A stretch of DNA of 55,328 bases from a virus, in the IMG/VR virus record IMGVR_UViG_3300045303_000219, positions 1 to 55,328 of that record, one strand, 5' to 3'. Position numbers and translations under genes: made by a program. The notes beneath the pieces are model-generated. The model saw only the letters and a list, made by a program, of their open reading frames with translations. It searched no databases and had not been told where the DNA came from. The first letter of the stretch is position 1. Every line of letters begins with the position of its first letter. Positions 14,675 through 21,702 of this stretch are shown piece after piece.

Positions 14675-15228
14675 GCGGCCTCCTTTAGGTGATCGCGCAC
14701 CTTATTGAGCCGCTGCATTCCTTCGGACGTGCCGCCCTTGTCGGGGTGCATTTGCACGACCAGCACCTTGTAGCCGATATCGATCAGCTTTAGGGCCAGC
14801 TCCTCCTCTAGCTTTTGCTCCTTATCGATCCCGGCGACGTGCCGGGTAAAGGCCGGGGTGTCGAAATCCCGCAGCGTTTCGCGCACGTCGTGGGTCCAGT
14901 CCGGTGCGTGCCCGAATTTGCGCCGGTCGCCGCGAACCTGATTCATCGTGCTGAAATGCTCACCGTTCGCGGCCTTGTTTGCGGCCTTCATATATTGCCG
15001 GGCGGTGTCTTGCGTGAGGTGAAAGTTTCTCCTCAGCCACTCGCCCCAGCTAATCGCGTTGAGCTGCGATTTCGCTTCCAGCAGTTTTTGACCTGCCGCG
15101 ATGTAGTGTTGCATCCCGGCGTTTCGTGCCGCTTCGGCGCCGTCATGCAGGTCCTGCTTGATGAGCGGGACCAGCACCTTCAGCGGGCGGGCGACTTCTT
15201 GCGTTTGTTTTTTTTCCATTGTTTGCAT
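14671..15228 (-). CDS. DUF3102-like protein with a J-domain HPD motif
   Basis: Starts are ATG at 15228 or 15219. The N-terminal part (GQKLLEAKSQLNAISWGEWL then TARQYMKAANKAA) matches the DUF3102 pattern found in phages and plasmids. The C-terminal 40 residues contain YKVLVVQMHPDKGGTSEGMQ with the HPD tripeptide that lets J-proteins stimulate DnaK-type chaperones. A helix lies on each side of HPD as in a J domain, though the preceding helix is short. The likely role is recruitment of host DnaK, by analogy with T-antigen-type J-proteins; that is inference. Confidence 0.7.
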   Translation of the reverse strand: MQTMEKKQTQEVARPLKVLVPLIKQDLHDGAEAARNAGMQHYIAAGQKLLEAKSQLNAISWGEWLRRNFHLTQDTARQYMKAANKAANGEHFSTMNQVRGDRRKFGHAPDWTHDVRETLRDFDTPAFTRHVAGIDKEQKLEEELALKLIDIGYKVLVVQMHPDKGGTSEGMQRLNKVRDHLKEAA

Positions 15229-15239
15229 AGTGTGAAAGT

Positions 15240-15275
15240 GGAGTTTGCCACCATTTCTACATTCGGGCAAACTCC
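15240..15275. repeat. 10-bp perfect inverted repeat upstream of the J-domain gene
   Basis: GGAGTTTGCC (15240-15249) pairs with GGCAAACTCC (15266-15275) across a 16-base loop. It lies between the stop of the secreted-protein gene and the J-domain gene start. On the plus strand it is followed by TTTTTGC, like a terminator, but no plus-strand gene ends here. An operator or mRNA hairpin is equally possible. Confidence 0.6.
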
Positions 15276-15281
15276 TTTTTG

Positions 15282-15566
15282 CTACTTTTTGCTGTAGCCG
15301 ACCAAGTTGTTTTTCTCGAACATCGAGCCGTCCCGGTAGATGTCGATTTCGCGGGACCCGATGATGCGGCGGCTAATCGGCACGCCGGAAACCTGCCCGG
15401 CCTGCTGCCGCTCGATGATGTAATTGTGGCTTTCGTGCCGGGCCGCCCGGGTGCCGCTGCCGTGCCGGTGCCCCCGGTCGGATGCGTTCCACGCGCTCGC
15501 CGGGTCCGCGCCCGCTGTGGCCAACGTCAGCGCAAGGAGCGCCGCCGCCAGCAGTTTGCTATTCAT
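15282..15566 (-). CDS. Small secreted protein with signal peptide
   Basis: The chosen ATG at 15566 gives 94 aa beginning MNSKLLAAALLALTLATAG and a signal-peptidase I site after DPASA. An earlier ATG at 15596 adds ten residues (DKRKHNPPT). The mature part is basic and His-rich (ASDRGHRHGSGTRAARHESH) followed by a beta-like end. A periplasmic phage protein could interfere with superinfection, but no family was recognised. No ribosome-binding site was found before either ATG. Confidence 0.6.
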   Translation of the reverse strand: MNSKLLAAALLALTLATAGADPASAWNASDRGHRHGSGTRAARHESHNYIIERQQAGQVSGVPISRRIIGSREIDIYRDGSMFEKNNLVGYSKK

Positions 15567-15715
15567 GGTTGGTGGGTTGTGTTTTCGTTTGTCCATATCG
15601 TGCCGCCGGGTAGCGACCGCCCCGTGGGGGCCGCGCCCGGCGGTATCGATAAAGAGTGCCCGCTCCCGGGGTCGTGCCCGCGCGGGCGGCGGTGCATGAC
15701 AAGAGGTGCCCCGGT

Positions 15716-15820
15716 TCACCATAAATTCAGCCATCGTTTACGTTCCGCGGCGGTCATGGGCCGCGTCCGTAGCACCCAGCCCCGGCGGGACCGGGCGAAA
15801 TAATGCCGGTAAAGTTTCAC
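15716..15820 (-). CDS. 34-aa basic microprotein
   Basis: GTG at 15820 overlaps the TGA of the preceding gene (GTGA). The peptide reads KLYRHYFARSRRGWVLRTRP then MTAAERKRWLNLW. The C-terminal MTAAERKRW pattern resembles the end of the 75-aa product at 17491-17718 (ALTAEECEHF), hinting at a shared small motif. Confidence 0.45.
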   Translation of the reverse strand: MKLYRHYFARSRRGWVLRTRPMTAAERKRWLNLW

Positions 15821-16305
15821 GCCTTGATCCCCCGTAGCACCGCGCCGTCGCGGATGAAATTGCGCTGGACCTTCGTGAAGGTGTCGAACACCGAGGCCAG
15901 CACGATCCGACCGTGCCATTTTTCGTCGAGGGGCGAGCACCATTTGGTTAGCACCCGGTCGGCCTCGTGAAGGTCGGCCTCCGTTTCGATCCACACCTGT
16001 GTGGAAACTGGCCGGGCCTCGGTCGTGATCGCGGTGATGTTCATGTAGCGCGGGTGGAAGCGCGGCTCGCGTGCGGGCGCCGGGGTCCGGCGCCGTTCGA
16101 TTTCGGTTTCGATTTCACGCACCGCACCCTCGTCGCCGCCTTCCTCACGGATCGCGTCCTGCTTGAACCGCAGCTCGGCGATGTTCAGATCGGCGTTTTC
16201 GAGTTCCGTTACGTGCCGCCCGTCCGGCATGTCGCCGTGGGCATTGCACCGGGGGCCGCTCCCCGCCGCGAGGCGGGCCATCATTTTGTCGGAGTTGCGC
16301 TTCAT
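15817..16305 (-). CDS. Hypothetical protein (162 aa)
   Basis: ATG at 16305 overlaps the TGA of the DUF6900-like gene (ATGA). Residues 25-75 form a charged helix (LENADLNIAELRFKQDAIRE). The C-terminal half (YMNITAITTEARPVSTQVWI and VLTKWCSPLDEKWHGRIVLA) looks alpha/beta. No family was recognised. Confidence 0.65.
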   Translation of the reverse strand: MKRNSDKMMARLAAGSGPRCNAHGDMPDGRHVTELENADLNIAELRFKQDAIREEGGDEGAVREIETEIERRRTPAPAREPRFHPRYMNITAITTEARPVSTQVWIETEADLHEADRVLTKWCSPLDEKWHGRIVLASVFDTFTKVQRNFIRDGAVLRGIKA

Positions 16306-16487
16306 CGGGCCTCCTGACCGGCTTTGTAGGCCGCATCGAGTGCGGCACGTATGCCCCACACCGCAAGGTCGTGGAAATCCAGCGAATCGCTGTTCCGGGT
16401 TTCTAGCGTCTCAAGGTCGAGGTGCTGCTGGGCGATGCGGGCGAGTTTTTCGGCCCGCGCCTTCGCTTGTTCGTGAATGTTTTTCAT
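16302..16487 (-). CDS. DUF6900-like small protein (61 aa)
   Basis: The sequence IAQQHLDLETLETRNSDSLD followed by FHDLAVWGIRAALDAAYKAG matches the short DUF6900 pattern common in phages and plasmids. The ATG at 16487 follows a GGGAGG ribosome site formed by the last codons of the previous gene. Function is unknown for the whole family. Confidence 0.75.
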   Translation of the reverse strand: MKNIHEQAKARAEKLARIAQQHLDLETLETRNSDSLDFHDLAVWGIRAALDAAYKAGQEAR

Positions 16488-16492
16488 CGGTA

Positions 16493-16714
16493 TTAAACCT
16501 CCCAGCGGTAGCCGCCGCCCAGTTCGATTGCGGTGCGCAGGTCGACGACCGCGAAGTTATCTTCCGGGCCGTCTACCACCGCGAAAATGTCGCGGTTGCC
16601 GACCGAGAGGCGGGCTTGGTTGCGCATGCGCATCCAGCTCGACGCTTCACCCTCGTCCGAGAAGAATTTGATGTAGGTTTCACTTTTCGCTGCTGCTTTA
16701 TTCGTTTTTGTCAT
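16493..16714 (-). CDS. WMR/DLRTAI-domain protein, paralogue of 18197-18580
   Basis: Starts at the ATG of module F (Met-Thr-Lys). The 73-aa product shares a domain with the protein at 18197-18580: EGEASSWMRMRN, then FAVVDLRTAIELGGGYRWEV against EGAAMSWMRSMN and WAVCDLRTAINAGAKYTWEV. The final TGGGAGGTTTAATA is identical in both genes and supplies the ribosome site of the next gene. Both are first genes of their operons. The domain is not known to me. Confidence 0.7.
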   Translation of the reverse strand: MTKTNKAAAKSETYIKFFSDEGEASSWMRMRNQARLSVGNRDIFAVVDGPEDNFAVVDLRTAIELGGGYRWEV

Positions 16715-16766
16715 GCCGGACAATAGCACCCGTGGAACCGTGCGCAAGTGGAAAAGTGAAAATAAA
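16715..16766 (-). promoter_or_regulatory. Conserved leaderless-promoter module (copy F)
   Basis: Minus strand: AAAAATATTTTGATTTATTT, TTCCAC variant, TTGCGC (16747-16742), 16 bp, TATTGT (16725-16720), 5 bp, ATG at 16714. Confidence 0.75.
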
Positions 16767-17099
16767 TCAAAATATTTTTCGGCCCCTTTTTCGGGGGTTT
16801 GGCCGGTCCTGCGGGATGCCCATTTCCCGGCACCGGGCGGTCCATGCCGCGTCGGTCGGTTCACGTAGGAAACCGATCCCGGCGAGAAACTTCAGCTGGG
16901 CGTCCCGGGCGCCGCGGCATAGGCGCTCCTTCTTGCCGGTCGGGCCAGTGAAGGGGCTCAGGCCGGTGTTATGGCAAATCCGGGATTCATGCCCGAGTGC
17001 CCGCTCCTCAAGGTAGCCGCGCAGGCCCGCGTGCGGGCTTCCCGGCCTCCACGGGCACGTAGCGCACATGGTGCGGTTTAACGGCCTCCTGTCGCTCAT
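16767..17099 (-). CDS. CATCPWRPG-type zinc protein (DUF6283-like)
   Basis: The 110-aa product has CATCPWRPG near residues 12-20 and further His and Cys at about 42-43, 61 and 89, as in the phage DUF6283 family (CxxCPWR then CH). The start overlaps the stop of the zinc-ribbon gene upstream (ATGA). The family has no assigned function. Confidence 0.7.
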   Translation of the reverse strand: MSDRRPLNRTMCATCPWRPGSPHAGLRGYLEERALGHESRICHNTGLSPFTGPTGKKERLCRGARDAQLKFLAGIGFLREPTDAAWTARCREMGIPQDRPNPRKRGRKIF

Positions 17100-17494
17100 G
17101 GCGCCGCCTCCCGGCGGGCCGCCCGATATTCATCGAGGGCGCGCCGCCAGCGTGCCCGGGCGCGCCGGATCGCCTCCTCTTGCCGGTCCCGTTCCAGCAC
17201 CCGAAGCTTCCATTCCTGATGCCAGCTTTCGGCGATGCCCCATAGGCGCTTCACCTCCTCGTTCTGCTTGCCCGCGTGTAGCCGCCGCAGCCAGCGGTCG
17301 GCCCGGCGGGTGTAGGCGCCCAGCGCCCGGGTCTTGAAATCCGGGGCCTCCTGCCCGCATGCCGGGCAGACCGCGTAGGCCCGGGCGCCGAACAATTTGG
17401 CCCGCACCGCGGTCTCCTGCCGCTCGGCGTCGTCGACGTGCTGCTTGCACACCGCGCACTCGAAAAGTTGCGCCTGCCGTAGCGCCAGCGTCAC
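17096..17494 (-). CDS. Zinc-ribbon protein with coiled tail (132 aa)
   Basis: GTG at 17494 overlaps the previous stop (GTGA). CAVC (about 14-17) and CPAC (about 43-46) form a zinc ribbon. Residues 55-130 are a long Arg/Glu/Trp-rich helix (YTRRADRWLRRLHAGKQNEE, VLERDRQEEAIRRARARWRR). This layout suits a nucleic-acid- or protein-binding adaptor. Confidence 0.65.
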   Translation of the reverse strand: MTLALRQAQLFECAVCKQHVDDAERQETAVRAKLFGARAYAVCPACGQEAPDFKTRALGAYTRRADRWLRRLHAGKQNEEVKRLWGIAESWHQEWKLRVLERDRQEEAIRRARARWRRALDEYRAARREAAP

Positions 17495-17718
17495 CGGGCC
17501 TCCAGTGAAAAGTGTTCGCACTCCTCGGCGGTAAGCGCCCGGTCGGTAGCGATTACGCCGTAGCGGTGCACGCTCGGCGGGATGTCGGGCCGCCGGTGCG
17601 CAAGGTCGGGCGGCGCTTCGCAATAGCGCCAGTCAATGCCCGGCGGTAGCGTGCACGCCGACGCGGGCCGCAGCAGCGGTTTGTAGCGGTGCAGGCCGAA
17701 TAGAAGGGCGTCGTTCAT
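17491..17718 (-). CDS. Hypothetical protein (75 aa)
   Basis: ATG at 17718 directly follows the TAA of the upstream gene; its TGA overlaps the next GTG. The C-terminal half (VHRYGVIATDRALTAEECEH) resembles the end of the microprotein at 15716-15820. No family was recognised. Confidence 0.6.
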   Translation of the reverse strand: MNDALLFGLHRYKPLLRPASACTLPPGIDWRYCEAPPDLAHRRPDIPPSVHRYGVIATDRALTAEECEHFSLEAR

Positions 17719-18024
17719 TTAGTCGTTCCAGATTTTGACGGTCATGCCGAAGGCACTTTTGTCGACGCGCCCGGTGCGCCGGTCGATCGACCGATACACC
17801 CAGCCCACGATTTCATCTTCCCGCATGATGTGCCCGCAGGCCACGAAGGTGACCAGCTCGCCGGTGCGCATGCTGACAAGGGTGAAGCCCTCATCGCATG
17901 CGTCGGGCCACACCTGATGAAGGCGTAGGCCCTCCGGGCCGAAGTCGCTGGCCTCGGCGGACCCGGTGTTGCCGATCCATGTTAACAAGTTGGCGAGGAT
18001 CGGTGTGCCGTGCATGAACCTCAT
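17719..18024 (-). CDS. Hypothetical protein (101 aa)
   Basis: ATG at 18024 overlaps the previous TGA (ATGA). The protein is beta-rich in its second half (FTLVSMRTGELVTFVACGHI, VGWVYRSIDRRTGRVDKSAF). Short frames of this size fill the whole operon; no family was recognised. Confidence 0.6.
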   Translation of the reverse strand: MRFMHGTPILANLLTWIGNTGSAEASDFGPEGLRLHQVWPDACDEGFTLVSMRTGELVTFVACGHIMREDEIVGWVYRSIDRRTGRVDKSAFGMTVKIWND

Positions 18025-18191
18025 CGGGCACCTCCCCCGCGGTAGCGGTTCAGATATTCGGCGAGGGTTTCGCCGGGCTTGCGTGCCGGGCCGAAAGGCG
18101 CCTGCACGTTGTAGTTTTTCGGCGCCGGGAGGTGCTGCTTGAGCACCGCGATCAGGTCGACCGTTTGCGTTTCGTTCGTGTCGTTCGTCAT
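18021..18191 (-). CDS. Small hypothetical protein (56 aa)
   Basis: Starts Met-Thr-Asn-Asp at 18191 and follows a GGGAGG site made by the end codons of the paralogue gene upstream. The peptide has a helix (TVDLIAVLKQHLPAP) and an NRYRGGGAR end. Overlaps the next gene by ATGA. Confidence 0.6.
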   Translation of the reverse strand: MTNDTNETQTVDLIAVLKQHLPAPKNYNVQAPFGPARKPGETLAEYLNRYRGGGAR

Positions 18192-18196
18192 GGCTA

Positions 18197-18580
18197 TTAA
18201 ACCTCCCAAGTGTATTTCGCCCCGGCGTTGATTGCGGTGCGCAGGTCGCACACCGCCCAGCGGTCACCGGCCTGCACTACGACGCGAAGGTCGGCGCGGC
18301 CCCGGCGGGTGTTAAAACTTTTCGTGCCGTTCATCGAGCGCATCCAGCTCATGGCCGCGCCCTCGGTCTTGTGATACGTGATCTTGGAGGTGATCGGTGC
18401 GACCGCCATGCGGGCGTTGAAATCCGCCGCGATTTTTTCGGCGTCGGCTTTGCTATCCATCCACTCGCTGGGCATGCCGCCCGGAAAAACGACGAGGTGT
18501 TTGTGCCAGTAGGGGTCGATCGAAGTATGAACGCGGGCAAGCGCCCCGTTCCCGTTGCTGCTATTATTTGCTTTTGTCAT
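18197..18580 (-). CDS. WMR/DLRTAI-domain protein with extra N-terminal domain
   Basis: Starts at the ATG of module G (Met-Thr-Lys). It is 127 aa; residues 1-75 carry an additional alpha/beta segment (HKHLVVFPGGMPSEWMDSKA) and residues 80-127 repeat the domain of the 73-aa product at 16493-16714. The repeated 3' end suggests duplication of a cassette including the downstream ribosome site. Confidence 0.7.
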   Translation of the reverse strand: MTKANNSSNGNGALARVHTSIDPYWHKHLVVFPGGMPSEWMDSKADAEKIAADFNARMAVAPITSKITYHKTEGAAMSWMRSMNGTKSFNTRRGRADLRVVVQAGDRWAVCDLRTAINAGAKYTWEV

Positions 18581-18637
18581 GCCCCACAATGCCACAGGTG
18601 TAATAGTGTGCAAGTCGAAAATCAAAGATTTTTTGAT
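18581..18637 (-). promoter_or_regulatory. Conserved leaderless-promoter module (copy G)
   Basis: Minus strand: AAAAATAAATCAAAAAATC, TTTGATTTTCGAC, TTGCAC (18613-18608), 16 bp, CATTGT (18591-18586), 5 bp, ATG at 18580. Confidence 0.7.
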
Positions 18638-18859
18638 TTATTTTTCGGCCCGGGTTTTGGCCCATGTTCCCGCCCGCACGTAGCCGCCCCGGACCCGGCA
18701 GTATTTGATCGCGCCCCGGGCCTTCAGCCGGTCGATGGCGTTGTGCTCGGCAATTGTGAGAACGCCGACCGGGTGCCACGCACCGAAGCGCGCAATGTTC
18801 CCGAGCACCCAATCCTCGTTTGCCCGCATGGCCGCCGCGATCCGTTCGTGCGCCTTCAT
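18638..18859 (-). CDS. Winged-helix-like small protein (73 aa)
   Basis: ATG at 18859 overlaps the TGA of the DUF3850-like gene. The pattern [40 protein letters not shown] and [11 protein letters not shown] suggests a winged-helix fold (helix, helix, beta wing), so DNA binding is plausible. Its TAA lies in the AT tract of module G. Confidence 0.6.
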   Translation of the reverse strand: MKAHERIAAAMRANEDWVLGNIARFGAWHPVGVLTIAEHNAIDRLKARGAIKYCRVRGGYVRAGTWAKTRAEK

Positions 18860-19116
18860 GTAGCACCCCACTTTTTAGGCGGCACGAAATCCGGCTCGAT
18901 AGCCATGACCACGAAGCCGTCCTTTTGCTCAAAGTCGGTGATGTAAGTAATGCGCCGCGCAAGCCATCTGCCGGTGTAGCGCCCGCCCTCCCACTCGCGC
19001 AGCATGATCCGGTCCTTCACTTTGAAATCCCGGTCGTTGCGCCGTATCTCAAACGTCTTTCGGAACGCCGCCACGGCGGCAAAAAACTCCGGGGCCGACT
19101 TCAGCTCGTGGTTCAC
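18856..19116 (-). CDS. DUF3850-like (ASCH/PUA-fold) protein
   Basis: The 86-aa sequence follows the DUF3850 pattern: an [20 protein letters not shown] helix, then [18 protein letters not shown], a [15 protein letters not shown] strand and a final [15 protein letters not shown]-like domains usually bind RNA or modified nucleotides. Phages often carry them in early operons. Confidence 0.8.
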   Translation of the reverse strand: MNHELKSAPEFFAAVAAFRKTFEIRRNDRDFKVKDRIMLREWEGGRYTGRWLARRITYITDFEQKDGFVVMAIEPDFVPPKKWGAT

Positions 19117-19352
19117 GTAGCCGCCTCCTTGCCCGCCGCGGTGATGCGGTAAACGCAGCCCCAGCTCGCGTGCTTTAAATACTCAACGAGGCCCCGACGC
19201 TCCAGCGCGATCGCGGTCGCCCGCGCGTGCACGGTGAATTTGCGCCCGTTGATGTTCCCGGTGTAGCCGTGCCGCCCGTAGCCGATCGCCAAGATCGTGC
19301 CGTCCGGGGACCGGGCCGCCTCGTGTAAAAGTGCCTCCTGTGCCGCGTTCAT
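19113..19352 (-). CDS. Winged-helix-like small protein (79 aa)
   Basis: ATG at 19352 overlaps the stop of the zinc protein before it. The sequence has a helix ([19 protein letters not shown]), then an [20 protein letters not shown] helix-and-strand unit typical of winged helices. A resemblance to the product at 18638-18859 (gene order helix, helix, wing) is weak but visible. Confidence 0.55.
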   Translation of the reverse strand: MNAAQEALLHEAARSPDGTILAIGYGRHGYTGNINGRKFTVHARATAIALERRGLVEYLKHASWGCVYRITAAGKEAAT

Positions 19353-19507
19353 GTAGCCTTGCATTTGCCGCCATCGGGGCGTTTCACGCGGCGCGATACG
19401 CAGTGACCGCAAATGCGCTGCCCGTTTAGGAAATACCATCGCCGCTTTTTCCATTTGCCGCACAAGGGACAGGCGAGCGGCGGGCGCTGGGTGATGCCGG
19501 GCTTCAT
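19349..19507 (-). CDS. Zinc-ribbon microprotein (52 aa)
   Basis: CPLCG (13-17) and CGHC (33-36) bracket a basic WKKRRWYFLNGQRI loop, a classic small zinc ribbon. ATGA overlaps join it to both neighbours. Likely nucleic-acid-binding or adaptor. Confidence 0.65.
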   Translation of the reverse strand: MKPGITQRPPLACPLCGKWKKRRWYFLNGQRICGHCVSRRVKRPDGGKCKAT

Positions 19508-19740
19508 GTGGCGACCCCCGGGTGCACCATGATGGGCACGCACGCTTGGCAATACGCCTCCCGCTCCCCCCATTTGACCGGGGCGCCGCACCGCGGGCAC
19601 TCCCCGGTTCTGCACCACGCACCGGCGGCCACGGCATCGGTGCCGAATTCGACCACCTTCCGGCGGCCTTTGTAGCCGTTCCAATTGCCCCAAATATTCT
19701 GGTGGATGCGCCGGGTGTTGGGGATGCGGCGCCTTCTCAC
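19504..19740 (-). CDS. Zinc-ribbon protein (78 aa)
   Basis: GTG at 19740 overlaps the previous stop (GTGA). A C-terminal ribbon CPRCG...CQAC (about 49-68) follows a basic N-terminus. It overlaps the next zinc-ribbon gene by ATGA, so two different ribbons are translated in tandem. Confidence 0.6.
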   Translation of the reverse strand: MRRRRIPNTRRIHQNIWGNWNGYKGRRKVVEFGTDAVAAGAWCRTGECPRCGAPVKWGEREAYCQACVPIMVHPGVAT

Positions 19741-20093
19741 GAAAGGTCCTCCAGTAGGATGTAGCGGGCGCCCGCCTTCGCGGCCAGCTCGTAACCTTCG
19801 TGTTCCGAAAAATCCTCCCGGGGCCGGGCATAGTAGAAAATCCCGTTCGCCCGGCAGTAGGCTTTGAAGGCCTCGACCATGCTCACCGGGCTCACGTAGA
19901 AGTTGGCCGCTTGAAATTGCGGCGGCAGGTCCTCATCCCGGATCGGCGTGATCTGCGGTGCCGCATTCATGCGGGCCGCCATCTGGCGCGCCCGGGCCTC
20001 GGTGATGTTTTCGGCGATGGGCCGTGCGCCCTTGCGCACGACCGCCCATGCCGGGCCGTATTGAACCGCGATGTAATCGTAGGCGCCGCTCAT
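19737..20093 (-). CDS. Hypothetical protein (118 aa)
   Basis: ATG at 20093 overlaps the TGA of the upstream gene. The first 45 residues (YDYIAVQYGPAWAVVRKGAR, ITEARARQMAARMNAA) read as a strand-helix unit common in small phage proteins. The C-terminal part is alpha/beta with a FYYARPREDFSEHEGYELAA stretch. No family was recognised. Confidence 0.65.
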   Translation of the reverse strand: MSGAYDYIAVQYGPAWAVVRKGARPIAENITEARARQMAARMNAAPQITPIRDEDLPPQFQAANFYVSPVSMVEAFKAYCRANGIFYYARPREDFSEHEGYELAAKAGARYILLEDLS

Positions 20094-20506
20094 GCCGCAC
20101 CCCCGATCGGGACGAGGCGAATGATCCGGTCCCAGTTTCCGGCGGGCCGCGGGGCCGCATTGTGGAAGGTCACGAAGCCGCGGGGGTCGGGCATGTCGAA
20201 CTTCGAAACGACGCTGCGCTCGTGAATCGCCGCTACGGTGTAGGGCCGCGTGGCGACCGCGCGAAGCATCAGGGTCTCGCCGTTCGCCAGCGTGCCGACG
20301 AACTGAAAGCCCTTTTTGACCGCGGTGCGCTCGACGCTAATAAGGTCGGCGGCGAAGGCCGCGGACCCGGCGATTTGCGCTTGGCGCTCGGCCTCCAGCC
20401 GTGCCGCGTGCTCGATGCACGTTAGGCAGGGGTCGGCGGGATTCACCGTGCCGCAGATGTCGCACGCTACGAGGCCGTCGAGATTGATGTAGGTTTTGCC
20501 GCTCAT
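20090..20506 (-). CDS. Zinc-motif hypothetical protein (138 aa)
   Basis: ATG at 20506 overlaps the previous TGA. A CDICG...CLTC motif (about 14-30) forms a zinc ribbon at the N-terminus; the rest is alpha/beta with a VGTLANGETLMLRAVATRPY core. It may bind nucleic acid. Family unknown. Confidence 0.65.
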   Translation of the reverse strand: MSGKTYINLDGLVACDICGTVNPADPCLTCIEHAARLEAERQAQIAGSAAFAADLISVERTAVKKGFQFVGTLANGETLMLRAVATRPYTVAAIHERSVVSKFDMPDPRGFVTFHNAAPRPAGNWDRIIRLVPIGGAA

Positions 20507-20730
20507 TGCGCACCCCCTGCCATCTTGCGAAGGCGGCGGCGGATGTCGCGGCGCTCGTTGCGGCGGTGTCTCAAGCCGGTCGTGTAACTGCGGCGGGCCA
20601 TCCATCCTGCAGGCCAGTGATCCCAGCTTCCGGTCGGAGGTGCTACCGTGACCGTTTTTTCGTATGCCAAACTGGTCGCGAGTTTCTCGCGCAATTCGGC
20701 TTCATTCATGTCCCATATTGGTTTTGTCAT
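20503..20730 (-). CDS. First gene of operon H (75 aa)
   Basis: Starts Met-Thr-Lys at 20730. The N-terminal helix (MNEAELREKLATSLAYEKTV) is followed by a Trp/Arg-rich end (DHWPAGWMARRS then RHRRNERRDIRRRLRK), which is strongly basic. It overlaps the next gene by ATGA. Confidence 0.6.
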   Translation of the reverse strand: MTKPIWDMNEAELREKLATSLAYEKTVTVAPPTGSWDHWPAGWMARRSYTTGLRHRRNERRDIRRRLRKMAGGAQ

Positions 20731-20782
20731 GCCGTATAATCGCACAAGTAGAATAGTGCGCAAGTGGAATTTGTAAGATTTC
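20731..20782 (-). promoter_or_regulatory. Conserved leaderless-promoter module (copy H)
   Basis: Minus strand: AAAAATAGTTTGAGAAATC, TTCCAC, TTGCGC (20763-20758), 16 bp, GATTAT (20741-20736), 5 bp, ATG at 20730. GATTAT is a good sigma-70 -10 match. Confidence 0.75.
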
Positions 20783-21082
20783 TCAAACTATTTTTCGCGC
20801 CCTTTTCGGGGCCTCCAGCCGGGCATCGAATAGCACCTCGGCGTCGTCGCCACGGCAGTAGATTGTGATGGCGCGCCCGTCCGGTGCCCGGCCCTTCAGC
20901 CATGCCCGCAGGTCGCGCATGCCGACCAGCTCGCCCATCCATGCGCCGTGCCGGTCCTGATCCCACGGCTCGCCGAAATCCGAACAATCGTTCTGCACGT
21001 AGTGCCAGAACACTTCGCACGGCTCGCCGGGCTTGCGCACGTAGGCGACCGCATCCTTCAGCCGGTCATTGAGGCCGCTCAT
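20783..21082 (-). CDS. Hypothetical protein (99 aa)
   Basis: ATG at 21082 overlaps the previous TGA. The 99-aa alpha/beta product includes CEVFWHYVQNDCSDFGEPWD and MRDLRAWLKGRAPDGRAITI. The last residues enter the AT tract of module H. No family was recognised. Confidence 0.65.
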   Translation of the reverse strand: MSGLNDRLKDAVAYVRKPGEPCEVFWHYVQNDCSDFGEPWDQDRHGAWMGELVGMRDLRAWLKGRAPDGRAITIYCRGDDAEVLFDARLEAPKRARKIV

Positions 21083-21285
21083 TGCCCGGCCTCCACGTCG
21101 ATCGCCCAATCGTAGACCGCCCGGTAGTGCCGGAAATGCTCGACCGTGCACTCCCACCGGCGGCTTGCCGGGAGGCCGTAAATGTCCTGCACGCCGCCCT
21201 CGGCGCACCGATAAACCTCGCCGCGGATCAGCCAGAACTCCCACCCGGCGCCCTTTGCGATGATGCGTGCCGGTGCGGCGGTCAT
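21079..21285 (-). CDS. Hypothetical protein (68 aa)
   Basis: ATG at 21285 overlaps the previous TGA. Short beta-rich segments (GWEFWLIRGEVYRCAEGG then RRWECTVEHFRHYRAVYDWA) suggest a small folded domain. Both ends are coupled by ATGA overlaps. Confidence 0.6.
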   Translation of the reverse strand: MTAAPARIIAKGAGWEFWLIRGEVYRCAEGGVQDIYGLPASRRWECTVEHFRHYRAVYDWAIDVEAGQ

Positions 21286-21575
21286 GCCGCACCCCCGCCG
21301 TTAAGGTCCGCCGTGGTCAGCCATCCGACCGTCGCCGCGGTGCGCGGTGCGCACTTCGCCGGGTTGGCAAAGTAGCGCTGGCCCACACCGCCCTGCTGGA
21401 CCCACCGGGCGCCGTCCCACCGCTGCCACGGAATGATCCGCACTAGCAGGCCGCGCTCGGCGTCGATTTGCTCGACGCGAACGACCGCGCCGAAGTTTAA
21501 AACGATGTCGCCCACTTCGATGGGCCGGGCGACTTGGCCTTTATCAGCTCGCGCTGTCATTTGTGCGTTTTTCAT
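21282..21575 (-). CDS. Hypothetical protein (97 aa), PUA-like beta core
   Basis: ATG at 21575 follows an AAGAG site in the end of the previous gene; an in-frame ATG five codons on is an alternative. The VARPIEVGDIVLNFGAVVRV and VRIIPWQRWDGARW strands look like a small beta barrel. No family was recognised. Confidence 0.6.
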   Translation of the reverse strand: MKNAQMTARADKGQVARPIEVGDIVLNFGAVVRVEQIDAERGLLVRIIPWQRWDGARWVQQGGVGQRYFANPAKCAPRTAATVGWLTTADLNGGGAA

Positions 21576-21582
21576 TTTTCTC

Positions 21583-21702
21583 TTAGCCGTGCAGAAAGGT
21601 GTGCAGTAGGTGTAGGAAGTGAATCGCATCCTCGATCACATGGTGGTGGTGGTGCGCGTGTGCGATCGCCTTGTGGGCGGTTACTAGGATTCGGTTTGTC
21701 AT
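21583..21702 (-). CDS. Histidine-rich 39-aa microprotein, leaderless
   Basis: ATG at 21702 is the first codon after module I and begins Met-Thr-Asn. The peptide contains AHAHHHHHV and then IHFLHLLHTFLHG, giving ten His residues in 39, on what is probably one amphipathic helix. It could bind metal ions or act mainly as a translated leader for the next gene, whose start lies 7 bp beyond its TAA. Confidence 0.55.
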   Translation of the reverse strand: MTNRILVTAHKAIAHAHHHHHVIEDAIHFLHLLHTFLHG

